From the NCBI GenBank assembly GCA_022225965.2, contig JAKJXP020000102.1, positions 62,001 to 126,000 on the forward strand: a stretch of 64,000 nt of DNA. Reading direction: 5' to 3'. The notes below the pieces were generated by a model. It was not told the origin of the DNA. It searched no databases and saw nothing but the letters and a program-made list of their open reading frames with translations. Of the stretch, positions 1-11,904 are shown piece by piece. This DNA is from Diatrype stigma (lineage: Eukaryota > Ascomycota > Sordariomycetes > Xylariales > Diatrypaceae). Position numbers and translations under genes: made by a program. Each line of letters begins with the position of its first letter. Positions within the stretch are counted from its first letter, which is position 1.

Positions 1-133
1 CGAGAAATTCATTTCTACGCATGAAAGCTCTACGTGCTGAGCCTGTACCTACCAAGTGGCGACTCTTTTTACTCATAAAGATTCGTAAAATGTGACGATC
101 TCTGGGTTTGTTGAATAATTGAGCGTTGTGTTA

Positions 134-143
134 TACCTAGGTA
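134..143. repeat. TACCTAGGTA palindrome, first of eight
   Basis: A perfect 10-base palindrome found at 134-143, 15814-15823, 16542-16551, 20697-20706, 27000-27009, 37638-37647, 37824-37833 and 51814-51823. All eight copies I found are intergenic. Confidence 0.9.
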
Positions 144-576
144 TATTCATAGTACGCACCTAAAATCTCGGGTGATCTATCCGGACAAGCTTCGGGCCAG
201 GCGCCAGATTGTGAAGCTGTATGAGGTTGTCCATACCTACTGCAGTAGTAGTTACCCCTGGAATTACCCATAAATGCACTCAGAAAGAAGCAAGAGATGG
301 TGTCACTACCTACCTCGTACAAAAAAGCTAGGCCACTCGCTTTCCTCATAGATGCCTAGTATGTAAGTATTTTGTTTGCGATTCGATATCTGATTCTCTT
401 GATACCGTTGCCAAAAGACGCATGTAGTGTAGGCGCACTCCAGACTCTAGAGATCCCCGAGGTCATCAACAAGATTCTCCAGGTCTTCCTAAATACCATA
501 GTAGGTAGGTAGTTCGTAATCCCACTCGTATTCCACTCGGCATGTGTGGCTGGGCTGGGCCGGGACAGGTCAACTG

Positions 577-601
577 GTGTGTGTGTGTGTGTGTGTGTGT
601 G
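577..601. repeat. (GT)12 microsatellite
   Basis: An uninterrupted GT dinucleotide tract of about 12 units lies in noncoding DNA upstream of the ABC transporter gene. It is a simple sequence repeat, probably length-variable between strains. Confidence 0.95.
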
Positions 602-1229
602 GCCAAATATGCTACAAGCCTCCAGGCTACAACCGTAGGGCATTCGGCATTCTGGGCAGTCTGGGGAACCCCAGTCGATGAGTTCTTTCGCGTGGAGCGT
701 AACAGCTACTAACTGCATATGTAGAGGGGGCTTTCTTTGAGGCACCAATCAGCGGCCGCATTCTTCTGGACCTCGGACTGTTTGGACCCATGATTTCACA
801 TGCTCCCGAGTTGCAATTGCCATCCGCTTCTGACAGCTGCCTCCCACCTGCAGTTACATTCACATTGAGGTCATACGGCCCAGTCCCGGTCCCGACCTCG
901 AGACCTCCAATACATCATCGCTTCAAGTTCCAGGCCATCTCCAATCGCGAATTACGGCCCGTCGCTTGCGATCATCCGCGCTGTGTTTATCATTCCTCGT
1001 CCTTTCCATAGCGTCGCTTTATACCTTAGCATTCCTTTCTTGTCTTTGACATCAATAGGCAACGGACAATTCAACATTTTTATGGCTGCACTTCCTATTG
1101 TTCTAATTGTTACTCGAAGGTGACAGCACGTAGTAATCTGTTGCCAATGGCACCCCTTCAATTGCTACGTGACGACAACCTCGAGTGAAGTCTAGCTACA
1201 GCGGCGTGTAGTCGCAAGCCACCGTCACA

Positions 1230-3958
1230 ATGGCCGTACAGTCGACGCTTCGATACTCGGCATCCGAAGACTTCCTCGTAGCTTTCATCGATAAGTACAC
1301 AAAGCTAGCCAAGGACCGTATACGCAAGACGTCCCGCCGCACCCGGATCCTCGCGACTCTCGCCCTCACCGTTTCCATTATCCTCGGAGCAGAAGGCGGG
1401 CGGAGATGGTGGAAGCGGAGGAGACAAGAGAAAGAGCAGGGCCGCAAACTGCTACGTACCAACTCGTGGCTATTCAACAAGGACGGCTCGCGAACCATCT
1501 ATGTCCCGTACAAGGATGGAACCACCAAGGTCGTCATCCGTCCGACAAAACCCCTGACCTTCGAGGCGCACCGTCGACTCTTCCTCAATCCCCCCAAAGT
1601 ATCCGGTCTTAGCGATGGCACGGTGCCCTCTGCACAGACAAAGCCGGGGCTTAACCTAGCATTCCTGCATCAGTTTTTGAGCTTGATGAGCATTATGATA
1701 CCGCGCTGGACCAGCAAAGAGGCCGGTTTGTTAGTCAGTCATGGCGCCTTTCTGATGCTGCGAACCTACCTTTCCTTGGTAGTAGCCCGCCTGGATGGTG
1801 AGATTGTTCGCGATCTAGTTGCTGGCAATGGACGACAATTCCTCTGGGGCATAGCCAAGGTAGGGCATCATCAAGGGCTGAACAACATATAAACGATGAG
1901 CAATTCGCTTACTATTCGTCTTTAGTGGTGTGGATTGGGCGGTTTCGCCTCTTATACGAATTCTATGATTAAGTTCCTCGAATCCAAAGTCTCCATTGCT
2001 TTCCGAACCCGTTTAACGCGATATATCCACGACCTATACTTGAACGACAACCTGAATTACTATAAACTATCGAATCTAGATGGCGGCGTTGGACAGGGCG
2101 CCGATCAGTTCATCACCCAGGATCTGACACTTTTTTGCGCCTCTGCTGCTAACCTATACTCGTCGCTCGGAAAGCCTTTCGTAGATCTTTGCGTTTTCAA
2201 TTACCAGTTATACCGTTCGTTGGGGCCTCTGGCCCTGACTGGGCTTCTAAGCAATTATTTCCTGACAGCAAGCATCCTCAGGAGAATGTCACCCCCGTTC
2301 GGAAAATTGAAGGCAGTCGAAGGTCGGAAGGAGGGCGATTTCCGGAGCTTACACGCGCGCCTGATCGCGAACGCCGAGGAAGTGGCTTTTTATGGCGGCG
2401 CCGAGATGGAGAAGACATTCCTTAACAGGGAGTTCAAGTCGTTGAAGAGCTGGATGGAGGGCATATACATGCTCAAGATCCGCTACAACATCCTCGAGGA
2501 CTTCATCTTGAAGTACAGCTGGAGCGCCTACGGCTACCTCCTCTCGTCGCTGCCCGTGTTCCTGCCGGCCTGGGGCGGCTTGGGAGGAGCGAGCGAGATG
2601 GTAGACGGAGCCGAGAAGGGCGGCCGCGAGCGGAATCGCATGAAGGACTTCATCACCAACAAGCGTCTCATGCTTTCGCTGGCAGATGCGGGTGGGAGGA
2701 TGATGTACTCGATCAAGGACCTTGCCGAGCTGGCAGGCTACACAAGCCGAGTCTACACGCTCATCGCCACCCTGCACCGCGTCCACGCCAACGCCTACCC
2801 CCCGCTGCCGACCGGCAACGAGCTGTATTCCCTGTCCGACGTCCAGGGCACCATGCAAAAGGGCTTCGACGGCGTCCGGCTCGAGCACGTCCCGATCGTC
2901 GCGCCCGGCCTCTGGCCGCAAGGGGGCGACGTGCTGATCGAGTCCCTGTCCCTGATTGTGCGCCGGGGCGAGCACCTGCTGATCTCGGGGTCCAACGGCA
3001 TCGGCAAGAGCGCCATCTCGCGGGTCCTGGCGGGTCTGTGGCCCGTCTACCGCGGCCTCGTCAGCCGCCCCAAGTCCGTCGGCGAGGACGGGATCATGTT
3101 CCTGCCGCAGCGGCCCTACCTCACCGTCGGCACCCTGCGCGACCAGGTCATCTACCCCGACGGCGAGGTCGACATGCGCATGAAGCGCAAGGGCGAGGAC
3201 GACCTCCAGCGCGCGCTCGACGCCGCCAGGCTCGGCTACCTCCCCGACCGCGAAGGCGGCTGGGATACGCGGAAGGAGTGGAAAGATGTGCTCAGCGGCG
3301 GCGAGAAACAGCGAGTCGGCATTGCCCGCCTGCTATACCACGAGCCGCAGTACGCTATCATCGATGAAGGAACCAGCGCGGTATCGAGCGACGTGGAGGG
3401 TCTATTATACGAAACGTGTAAGGAGAGGGGCATCAGTAAGTGTTTCTTTGTTTCTATCTTTCATTAATCTCCCCCGTCACTTCTCCTTCCCCTTACTTAC
3501 TCACCACCCTCTCTTGATATATATCTCCCTTTTTTTCCTGTTTTACTAATCGTGCGCGCGCAGCCCTAATCACCATCTCGACGCGCGCCTCGCTCAAGAA
3601 GTACCACACGTTCAACCTGGCGCTCGGCACGGGCGACCAGGGCGACGAGTGGGAGTTCGAGCGCATCGGCACCGAGCGCGAGAAGATGCACGTCGAGCGC
3701 GAGCTGCAGGAGCTGCGCGAGCGCCTCGCCCAGGTCGAGGGCTGGAAGCGCCGCCGCGACGAGATCGACCGCGAGCTCGAGCAGGTCTGGGTCGAGGGGA
3801 GCGGCGACGAACCTCTGGAGCCCCCATCGTACCTCGAATCTGAGGCTGAGAAGGCGGCCGGGGAGGAGGCTACGGTTGAGGCTGCGGTTGAGACTGAGGG
3901 CGAGGCCAAGGCTGAGGTGGGACCTGCTGCTGCTGAGATAGAGAGTCTTAGTTCTTGA
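1230..3958 (+). CDS. Peroxisomal ABC half-transporter (ABCD/Pxa type), long-chain acyl-CoA import
   Basis: Three exons, 1230-1859, 1926-3435 and 3564-3958, give 844 residues, the usual size for fungal Pxa1/Pxa2. The order is membrane domain then nucleotide-binding domain. The N-terminal part carries the ABCD membrane region, with the EAA-like motif NAEEVAFYGG near residue 360. Walker A (GSNGIGKS) is near 565-572, the signature LSGGEKQR near 666-673, and Walker B (IIDE) near 688-691. The C-terminus is a charged helix (ERELQELRERL) followed by a Glu/Ala-rich tail. ABCD half-transporters dimerise in the peroxisomal membrane and import fatty acyl-CoAs for beta-oxidation. The first splice restores FLWGIAK-WCGLGGF and the second restores GI-TLITIS, both expected from the family. 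I cannot tell Pxa1 from Pxa2 here. Confidence 0.93.
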
Positions 3959-5815
3959 TGGCTATAGATGAGGCTATAGGTGGTAAACGTCAACTCTACT
4001 CAAGTCTCTTACGGTTGACTACTATATAGACCAGGATACCATCGTTTGTAGCAGAAACGTCCATATGGGTTGCAATCCTATCAGCATTGATACAGTTCCT
4101 TCACGTAAATGCAGTCACTGGTCTGTTTCACTCAACAAAGTAGACTGATACAAAGACATCCCACATCAAAAGGTTACTAGATGCCTGCATGAGCTCTGGC
4201 AATAGAGCGACCAGTAAAGCACACCGCAACATTCCGCTGATCGCCCAGCCTATGAGGCTCTGCTCTGGCAACATCATCCCGGGCACCATATGCGATGATT
4301 TACTCCCCCATCATCCTTGTATTGTTACTGATGATTCATATAGCAATTATAAACATACATGCGCACCTTTGCAGGCATCGACGGGCTTACGCAACCTTGA
4401 CCAAGAACTTAGCGAGCAACCTACGCGTTACTGGTGTGCTCGGGAGAAAGAGGGTATGCAGATCTACCCCATAGTTATTATCTGGAACAGGAGAAAGCAA
4501 CATCAAGGTGAGGTGGGTTGCAATAGAATAGTGGACGTGGGATACTTCACTCGCCGCTCAATCTCATGCTCATCATGGGTATCGTCTATATAGATGCTGT
4601 AGTTAGTCGTCAATGGCGTTAAAAGGTCGATTACTAGTGATAGGTCAGTCAGGTATCTGTCTATCTTATCGCTTTTGCTCCTGTCCCCTCCCCCTCGCAA
4701 CGATGATGGACGATCAAGTTCAACACTTGACACTCTGGCAGCCTTGGATACCTCCACTGTAGCTCAGTCATGTCCCGGCAGCCAGCAGCCCTACGATCAG
4801 TCGATCGACCGGCTGGTCCCTCACGACGAATACTTATCTGTTTGCCCTCGATGCACCTCCGTGGATGGGGTTCCCCGTGATAGCCACGCAGCAGTATGAC
4901 GTCCGCCGTCATCTCTCACGTTGCCGTCTCGTCTACGAGGTTGCATATCCGGCTACCCTGCCGTTTGAAAATTTCTCAAACCCTCTGGGTCGCAACTAGT
5001 CGGATATCGGACCCCTCTCTCTTCTTCTGTGCGGCGCATCACGTCTGTGAAGTCTGATCTAAGTAGGGGGAATCAAGGATCGCTGTAGAAACAGGCATCC
5101 TCAAGGCAGAGCAAATATGTAGATACAGAAGCTAAGGTCTGCGGGAAAGGCAACACTCCTGTCGTCGAGCCTCTGCTAACGAACTGGTGCTATTGGCCCC
5201 AGCGGTGGCAGAGGCGGTCGAGATGGTCCGCCCGGGAGAGGGGAAGGCGGAGGAGGATGGGGAGCGGATGGGTTACGTTTGCACTGTATGGAGATCGGGA
5301 CCGGGTGCGTGATGGCTCTGGTCATTGGCCTCGTCGTGGGATTACCGGGTTTTAACGGGGAACAGATGGGTTGATAGAGAGCCGTGCCGTATTCGTTGGG
5401 AACTGGTTACGAATCGGGTTGGGCTTCATTGTAAGGTTGAGTATCAGGTACTTGTACCGGGCTTTAGGTATGTACGTACGACCTCGACCAATATACCTAT
5501 AGGGAAGAGTTTCACTCGGTGGTAGATTCAAGTGGAAGTAGCTTCTCGACCCAGAGGGTAAACAGAAACCATGCTTTACATGTGAAAACCACAGAAACTT
5601 GAGATTGCTTCCGCTGATATGCTTGATATTGATCGTAGCTAATGACTGTACAGGTATTGTCTTCATCTGATAGCATCCCCAAGACATAGCACGTGCCCAG
5701 TATCTCTAGTACCGCGCTGCTAAGGACCATTCATCCTCTGCTGTTGTAGCCACGTCTGTATTGTCCACAACTCGTGATCTGCGAGTCAAACTCCCCAATC
5801 AACAAGAATACACAC
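3959..5815. other. Intergenic region between convergent genes
   Basis: This spacer separates the 3' ends of the ABC transporter gene and the DUF7587 gene. One frame at 4189-4593 (134 codons, plus strand) begins with ATG but resembles nothing I recognise and has no supporting splice structure. I see no RNA gene or repeat family here. Confidence 0.5.
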
Positions 5816-7015
5816 TCAAGACTTCGTCGACTTCCGATCCTCCTTAATCTTCCCCTCTATTTCGCGTAACACAAGTTTCAACTGTTTAAGCCCTATGTGG
5901 TGTCCAGTATACATTTTGTGATTAACGAGCGCCGGTGTGTCTGAAGAGCTACATGCCGAGCCTAGCTGCTCGAGTTCGTTGGAAAGGTGGATGAGGAGGT
6001 ATTTGGTGACGAAATCCACGTTGCAGGCCGAAATGCTTGCAAAGGCAGCAGTGAGGGCGATAATGATGTCAGGTCGTTCATCGCTGGCTGGACGGAACAA
6101 GGCCGCTAGTCGTTTTGCTACGATCACGTTTGCCTCTGTACCCTCTGCATAAAGTCCGGGACCGTGTCTGAGATCGTTAAACCCTCCACGGACGAGGTCC
6201 TGAAATTCCACGCAGTGGAATGCTGGTCCCTCGATGGGACCGTAAGCTAGATACTCATGGTCGTAATGTGAGTTCACAAAGTTGACATTGAAGAATGCGG
6301 GCGCATGGTAGATATGTACGTGATCTGCTAGCAATGATGTATCAATAATAGCGACGTATACTGAACTGCTCGCGAATTTCTCAGCCGCAGTGATACAAGC
6401 TGCCCAGGAACTGAAGCAAGTATCGACATGATCTCCATGCAAGTGACCACAGATGATGCCTCCGAGTTTTGGAGTATGATATATGTCAGTTGGTTCCTCT
6501 CCTTTCAAGAACCTATGGGGGATAATTCCCTTCGTCGTATTCAAACGTTCATTCGCCTTGCCTCCAGACTCAGGGCCGAAGCATCGGAACAGAAAGCGGG
6601 GGGTAGATTCACGAGAATCTACTCACTTCTGTATTAGTATATATTGCAGTCGTACCTGAGTCTATGGTTCCCTTTACTCACCTTCCAAGTCTTGCCACAT
6701 CTTCTTCGTAAGGCCGAGGGAAGCAAGCGTGCCGGGTGGTGGACCTCTATTCGACCCGAGCCTGGTTTTAGGTATCTTGATAATCCGTTTTGTCAGGTCG
6801 ACCGGATTCTTGCGTGTACCTGAAGCTGGCCCAGCCAAGCCAATACCTGGTACGCCGTCGTCGTGTTCTGAAATCGTAAGGTCAAAGGTGATTTTCTCCT
6901 CGTTGTCTGGATCTGCATCTTCGCCATCCCTGATCTCTAGCTTCGCCAATTCGACGTGTAGCACCCACTTCCTCTTCTGACCTGCTACAGGAGGCATGAT
7001 GATGTGATTTTCCAA
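5816..7015 (-). CDS. DUF7587 domain protein
   Basis: Two exons on the minus strand, 7015-6682 and 6618-5816, encode 378 residues. The intron is 63 bases (gtgagt donor, gtag acceptor), and splicing joins the N-terminal half to the start of the conserved domain. Residues about 1-110 are charged, with a basic stretch (RKW, KRIIKIPK). From about 118 the sequence reads FLFRCFGPESGG, then LNTTKGIIPHRF, CFSSWAACITAAEKFA, and EYLAYGPIEGPAFHCV. This order (FR..SP.SGG, N....I.PH.F, FSSWA, AVIDT, HEYLA.G.I.G) is that of the fungal DUF7587 family as I remember it. The function is unknown. The fold resembles small-substrate binding or ADP-ribosyltransferase-like domains only by guesswork. No signal peptide or membrane segment is visible. 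Confidence 0.78.
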
Positions 7016-8994
7016 TGTTTGTCGCAGGATTATCTGAACCTGGTGCCATAAGTCCGAGGTGGTTCAATACTTGTAAATGTTTCAATGAAGGCTTTTTATT
7101 AACATTATCATTTTTTGAACCCCGGGTGGAATCATCGAAACCTGAGAGACATAGAGCATGGAGTTGAGGCATTGGAAGGTTTTCTCGAAGGCAACTTCCA
7201 GAATGTGGCAAATGGAATCAAGAAGTCTGAATCAAACCATCATGTCACATAAGCAGTCTTGAGGTATACTCAGTGTTGCCATTTCAGACATGCACAAATG
7301 CATATAGTCTTGGTTCATGTAACCCAGAGGCTACCTAACAACTATGTAGAATTCCTAGGATTTCCTGAGGCATCTTGATATGTTGCCTTGTTGCCTAAGC
7401 CCTGTTACGTGTACCCCTGAAATAAAGGGGGGAGATGCATATTGTGCCTTGAGTATGAGGGACATTCGTCAGCGAGATGCCTTTTCATATGGACTTGAAA
7501 CAGGAGGCTTGCACGTCAGAAGAGTTTCTCCTTACTCAAAAATCCCCCCTGAGAACAACGGTTTCGACCTCCCCCTTTTGTGTTTTTTGCCTTCTCCAAT
7601 CAGCATTCAAAAAAGCCAGGACTGCTACCTAGCATTTCACCCTTATCTTGAATCCAATAAGGGCATTATGTAATCAATTATGCATTAAGAGGCTTCCCCT
7701 CAGGATGTCATTCTCGGTTCAGCAATTACAAATTTACTATGTAAGTGAACTTACATGAAGAAAGCCGAGAATAGCGATCTAGGTAGTTAGGTCCAACCAA
7801 GCCGCACTAGCTGGCTTCACGATAGCCGGAATCGCCAAGATCACACTAAGCTGGCTAGCGGCTGCCTTATCACAGCTGTTGAATTTGGCGTCTGGGCAGA
7901 GATAAGAGCAGCACTTGGGCGTATCGTGAAGGTTCGTCGTTAGGGCGTCGATGTTATAGGGCTGTAAGCTGTGAACAAGCACTTGTATGTAGTTTTGGTT
8001 ACCTAATAGCGAACTTCATTGCTGGGGAGCAGTGGGAGTTCATGCGGGGGAAGGTGGAGAGCCGTTCAAAGTATCCGGTACTAGTAGTTATACTAGTAGT
8101 TATAGTTAAATGGGGGGATGCGTATTCTTATCGTTTCTGTTGTGCTGAGTATCTCCTTCTTTTCTTTTTTTTTTCTTACGTAGTGTATAATTCGGTGCAC
8201 AAAGGAATGAATGCTTCCAAATTAACCAAAGCGGCGTTCCTGCACTTAAATGGGTGTTCCTACCCGCACGAGGAAATCCGTCGTAGGCATCTCGGGGAGA
8301 CTGAGAGGCGCATGTATACGGAACTTCCTGCTTGGGGTTAGCCCTTCGCTTTCGGCTACCCCAAATCGCCGGGTCCCCTGCCCAGAGCCCGCCCAGTTCA
8401 TCATCCATCGAGCGGCGAGCCGAGCCAGCCCCAGCCCCAGCTACATACCCGTGGACCTACAAACCTAGCAACGGACAACTGCTTATCAGCCGAGTTCCTT
8501 CGTACTTTGTAAGCGTGCCCATAGCCCGTTGACTAATGGCAACAATAACAGGGACTTCCCGCCCTGGTTTCGTAGTGTATGCAGGCAAGTAGTTATTAGT
8601 TATCACGACAGTTCAGGGACATCGACATCGCCTTTGGTGCCTCTTGATAAGGAGCAGGACTTGCGGGACTCCAGAAACCGGGCCGAGTAGATTTACGCGT
8701 ATGTAGAGAGGCCTAGGTACTGTAGGTAGGTTGCGCATGAAGCGTGACAATCTGGGCTGACGTTACAAGGGTCTGACTCGAGATCGACCATCCCTCGTCT
8801 TATCCTGCATGGTAGCCAAAGTTTATTATCTGCATGGGTTCCCCGATTCCGCCGCATGCGAGATGCCACCACCCTTCTTCACCTCATTCTCTACCTGATC
8901 TTTCTGGACTTGGATATTCTCCGCCGCTCGTTGACTAGAATATTGCCAACCACGAGTTCAGGGGGTCAAAGGACAAGCCATAGATTGTTACAGG
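7016..8994. other. Divergent intergenic region
   Basis: This spacer separates the starts of the DUF7587 gene (minus) and the MFS gene (plus), so it should hold both promoters. I see only short, unconvincing frames. The part from about 8040 to 8520 is pyrimidine-rich on one strand. No RNA gene or mobile element is recognisable. Confidence 0.5.
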
Positions 8995-11035
8995 ATGGCC
9001 GCCAATATCGATCCCGTGGCGGATTCCCGGGATGGGGATTCCCTTCGGAAGGACACGCTCTCTGCCACCGGCGATAAGATCGCCGAGGCCGACAGCCACC
9101 AAATCGTCGACAGCGATGAGACGCCGTACGTGGTCGACAAGAGCTCGGAGCGCGCCCTGACCCGAAAGTTCGATGGCAAGCTATTGCCTGTCCTCGCCGT
9201 CATGGTAAGGAGAACACCGATCCGCTCACTGTAATCCACACATGTATAATATGGCAGTGTGGAGGATTACATTACATTACGAGGACGATGCTGATGAAAA
9301 TCGCATGATCACCAGTACCTCTTCAATGCGCTGGACAAAGGGAACCTGGGAAATGCTCAGACCGCCGGTCTTTCAAAGGGTACGCTGTCCGAACCAACAC
9401 GCGAGACCAACGCGGGTTTTTATCATCACCCACACACGCCGCTCTAGGTAGCAGAGCTGAGCAGCTGAGCTAACGAACATGGCTGGACGGCCATTGTAGA
9501 CCTGGGTTTCAAAGACGGGCAGTACAACCTGATCGTGGGGATCTTCTTCGTGCCGTACGTGATCTTCGCACCGCCGGTGGCGATGCTGGGCAAGAAGTTC
9601 GGGCCGGCGCGGACGCTCCCGGTGCTCATGTTCATCTTCGGGTCGTGCACGCTGCTGATGGCGACGACGCACTCGTTCGGGGGTGTGTTCGCGCTGCGCT
9701 GGTTCCTGGGCATCGCCGAGAGCGCCTTCTTCCCGCTGGTCATCTACTACCTGACGACCTTCTACCGGCGCGGCGAGCTCGCGCGCCGCCTCGCCCTGTT
9801 CTACGCCGCCAGCAACATCGCCAACGCCTTCAGCGGCCTGCTCGCCTTCGGCGTCTTCCGCATCCAGACCGACCGCATCGACTACGCCTGGCGCTGGCTG
9901 TTCATCATCGAGGGCGCCTGCACCGTCTCCTTCTCGCTGTTCGCCTTCTGGTACCTGCCTCGCAGCGCCGCCGAGGCCGCCTTCCTCAACCCCGACGAGA
10001 AGGCCCTCGCCTACCACCGCATCCGCGTCGACAGCTCCTCCGTCGTCAACGAGAAGTTCAGCCTGAAGGAGTCGCTCAAGATCTTCCGCCGCCCCACCAC
10101 CTACGGCTTCCTCCTCGTCGAGATCTGCCTCGGCGTCCCGCTGCAGTCCGTGAACCTCTTCCTGCCGCAGATCGTCCAGGCCCTGGGCTACGACACCATT
10201 AAGACGAACCTGTACACCGTTGCCCCTAACGTTACGGTAAGATAATCCATGGTCAAGTTGGAAGGACGTGGCGCTGACATCAGACGTAGGGCGCCGTCAT
10301 GCTGTTGGTTCTCGGGTTCAGCTCCGACTTCCTGCGGATCCGGTTCCCGTTCATCTGCCTCGGCTTCGCCTTCACCTTCGTCGGTTTCATCATATACGCA
10401 GCGATCCAGGATGTGACGGCACAGATCCGCCTCGCCTACTTCGCGACGTTCATGATGTGCTGGGGAACTTCAGCCCCGTCGGTGCTGCTGAGCACGGTAA
10501 GTGACGATTCATTCTACTTCATTTTTATCAAGCAAGCAGGCCCCTTCCTTGCCTTCCTATACTCTCTCCCTTGGGAACGGTGATGAAAGGGGACGGAGAA
10601 GCGGTCGTTTCCAGGAAACGAGAAGAAATAAATGAATGTTCCACCAAAAAAGAGAAGATAAACAGATAACTAGTACCACTTCATTTGGATGCACGACGGC
10701 TAACATAATCGACGCAGTGGTACAACAACAACGTAGCGCACGAGGGCGAGCGGATCACGCTGACGTCGGTGGGCGTGCCGCTGGCGAACCTGATGGGCCT
10801 CGTGTCGAGCAACGTGTTCCAGACCCACGACGCGCCCAAGTACACGCCGGCGCTCATCACGACGGCCGTGTTCGGCGCCGTGGGCTGCCTGGTCGCCGCC
10901 TGCCTCGGCTTCTACATGATGTGGGAGAACCAGCGCCGCAACCGGAAGCAGGGCGTCCAGCTCTCCGCCAAGGACGTGCCGACGCTGAAGCTCCGGGACG
11001 GGCCCAGGGTCCCCGAGTTCCGGTTCTTCTTGTAG
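8995..11035 (+). CDS. MFS permease, anion:cation symporter (Dal5/Tna1-like) family
   Basis: Five exons, 8995-9204, 9316-9379, 9500-10236, 10290-10496 and 10718-11035, encode 511 residues, a normal length for this family. The tiny second exon supplies YLFNALDKGNLGNAQTAGL, the hallmark end of helix 1 in the allantoate/nicotinate permease (ACS) group. It joins LLPVLAVM upstream and DLGFKDGQYNLIVGIFF downstream. About twelve hydrophobic segments follow, with a charged central loop (around FSLKESLKIFRRP) and a hydrophilic C-terminal tail. The protein should be a plasma-membrane proton symporter for a small organic anion or vitamin; the substrate cannot be read from the sequence. The last intron (10497-10717) is 221 bases, long for this genome. 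The start is the first ATG in frame and precedes a charged cytosolic N-terminus. Confidence 0.92.
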
Positions 11036-11904
11036 ATATATAGAGCGGAAGCTTGCGTTGTAAAGCTTGGCGGGAGGGAGAAGGGATGTGGGAAGAGAAA
11101 GAAAACGGAGAGATGCCGTTGCTATATAATATACTCCGAATGAACGAATGGAATAGGCATCTCTACACAAGTAGCTTGTGATATAAACATCATTCAACTA
11201 AGGTCCCTGGGATATATATAAACATTACCGGGTTAACTACGCACCTTACATAATAAGCTGCTGAATCTCCAGGTGATGCAACGGGTTAGCGAAGGCCACA
11301 CGTACTTGATATATATACATCGCATCGAGTCCTGCAAGACTTGTGATGGTCTCTAATCAAAGCAGATAGTTTCCGCCCGTATAGATCCTGAAAGAGAGCC
11401 AGATACCAGTTCTCAACTTCTCATAGAAAGAGCTGTTCGTGCCTATTTGACGCCCATTATGAGTATCTATATGCACAAGTATTCTCATGTCATACCTTTC
11501 ATTACAGATTACAACACAAAATGCTAGGTACCTTTTGAATCATGACCTCTGGTTGTCAAGAGTGATCTCTGAATTCTTAGTGAACATCATCAATGTTTCA
11601 TTGGCGCATTGCTTGCAAAAATGCATAACTAGTTTTACTTAAGACACGGATAACTGCATAGACTATATAGCAACGCTCATTCGACCCCTCAAATGCCAGT
11701 CTCCATCTCGTATGAGTGAGTGAAAGCAAGCTCCTCCTATCTACTCACGCACACTCACTTCTCGACTCACCCTCTCACCTCCGGCATTCACTCCATTGGT
11801 ATAATACTCATTAGCTATCCCTGATCGCTTCTCATCATAATTATCATCCCATCTCATCTCACATCCAATACATCCAATACATCCATACATACACACCCAC
11901 AACC
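11036..11904. other. Intergenic region upstream of the GNA1 gene
   Basis: No gene is visible. The last 60 bases before the GNA1 start are rich in CATC/CATAC units (around 11845-11900) without G clusters, a typical unstructured fungal 5' leader. Confidence 0.55.

Larger units (their letters stand above)
1..1229. other. Intergenic region, left edge
   Basis: No gene is supported. Open frames on both strands are short, unspliced and unlike known proteins. The region holds a (GT)12 microsatellite at 577-601 and one copy of the TACCTAGGTA palindrome at 134-143. Its right part is the promoter and 5' leader of the ABC transporter gene that starts at 1230. Confidence 0.6.

Noticed and set aside
4189..4593. 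134-codon plus-strand frame between convergent genes
   Set aside because: Begins with ATG but shows no domain, no conserved-looking segment and no intron signals.
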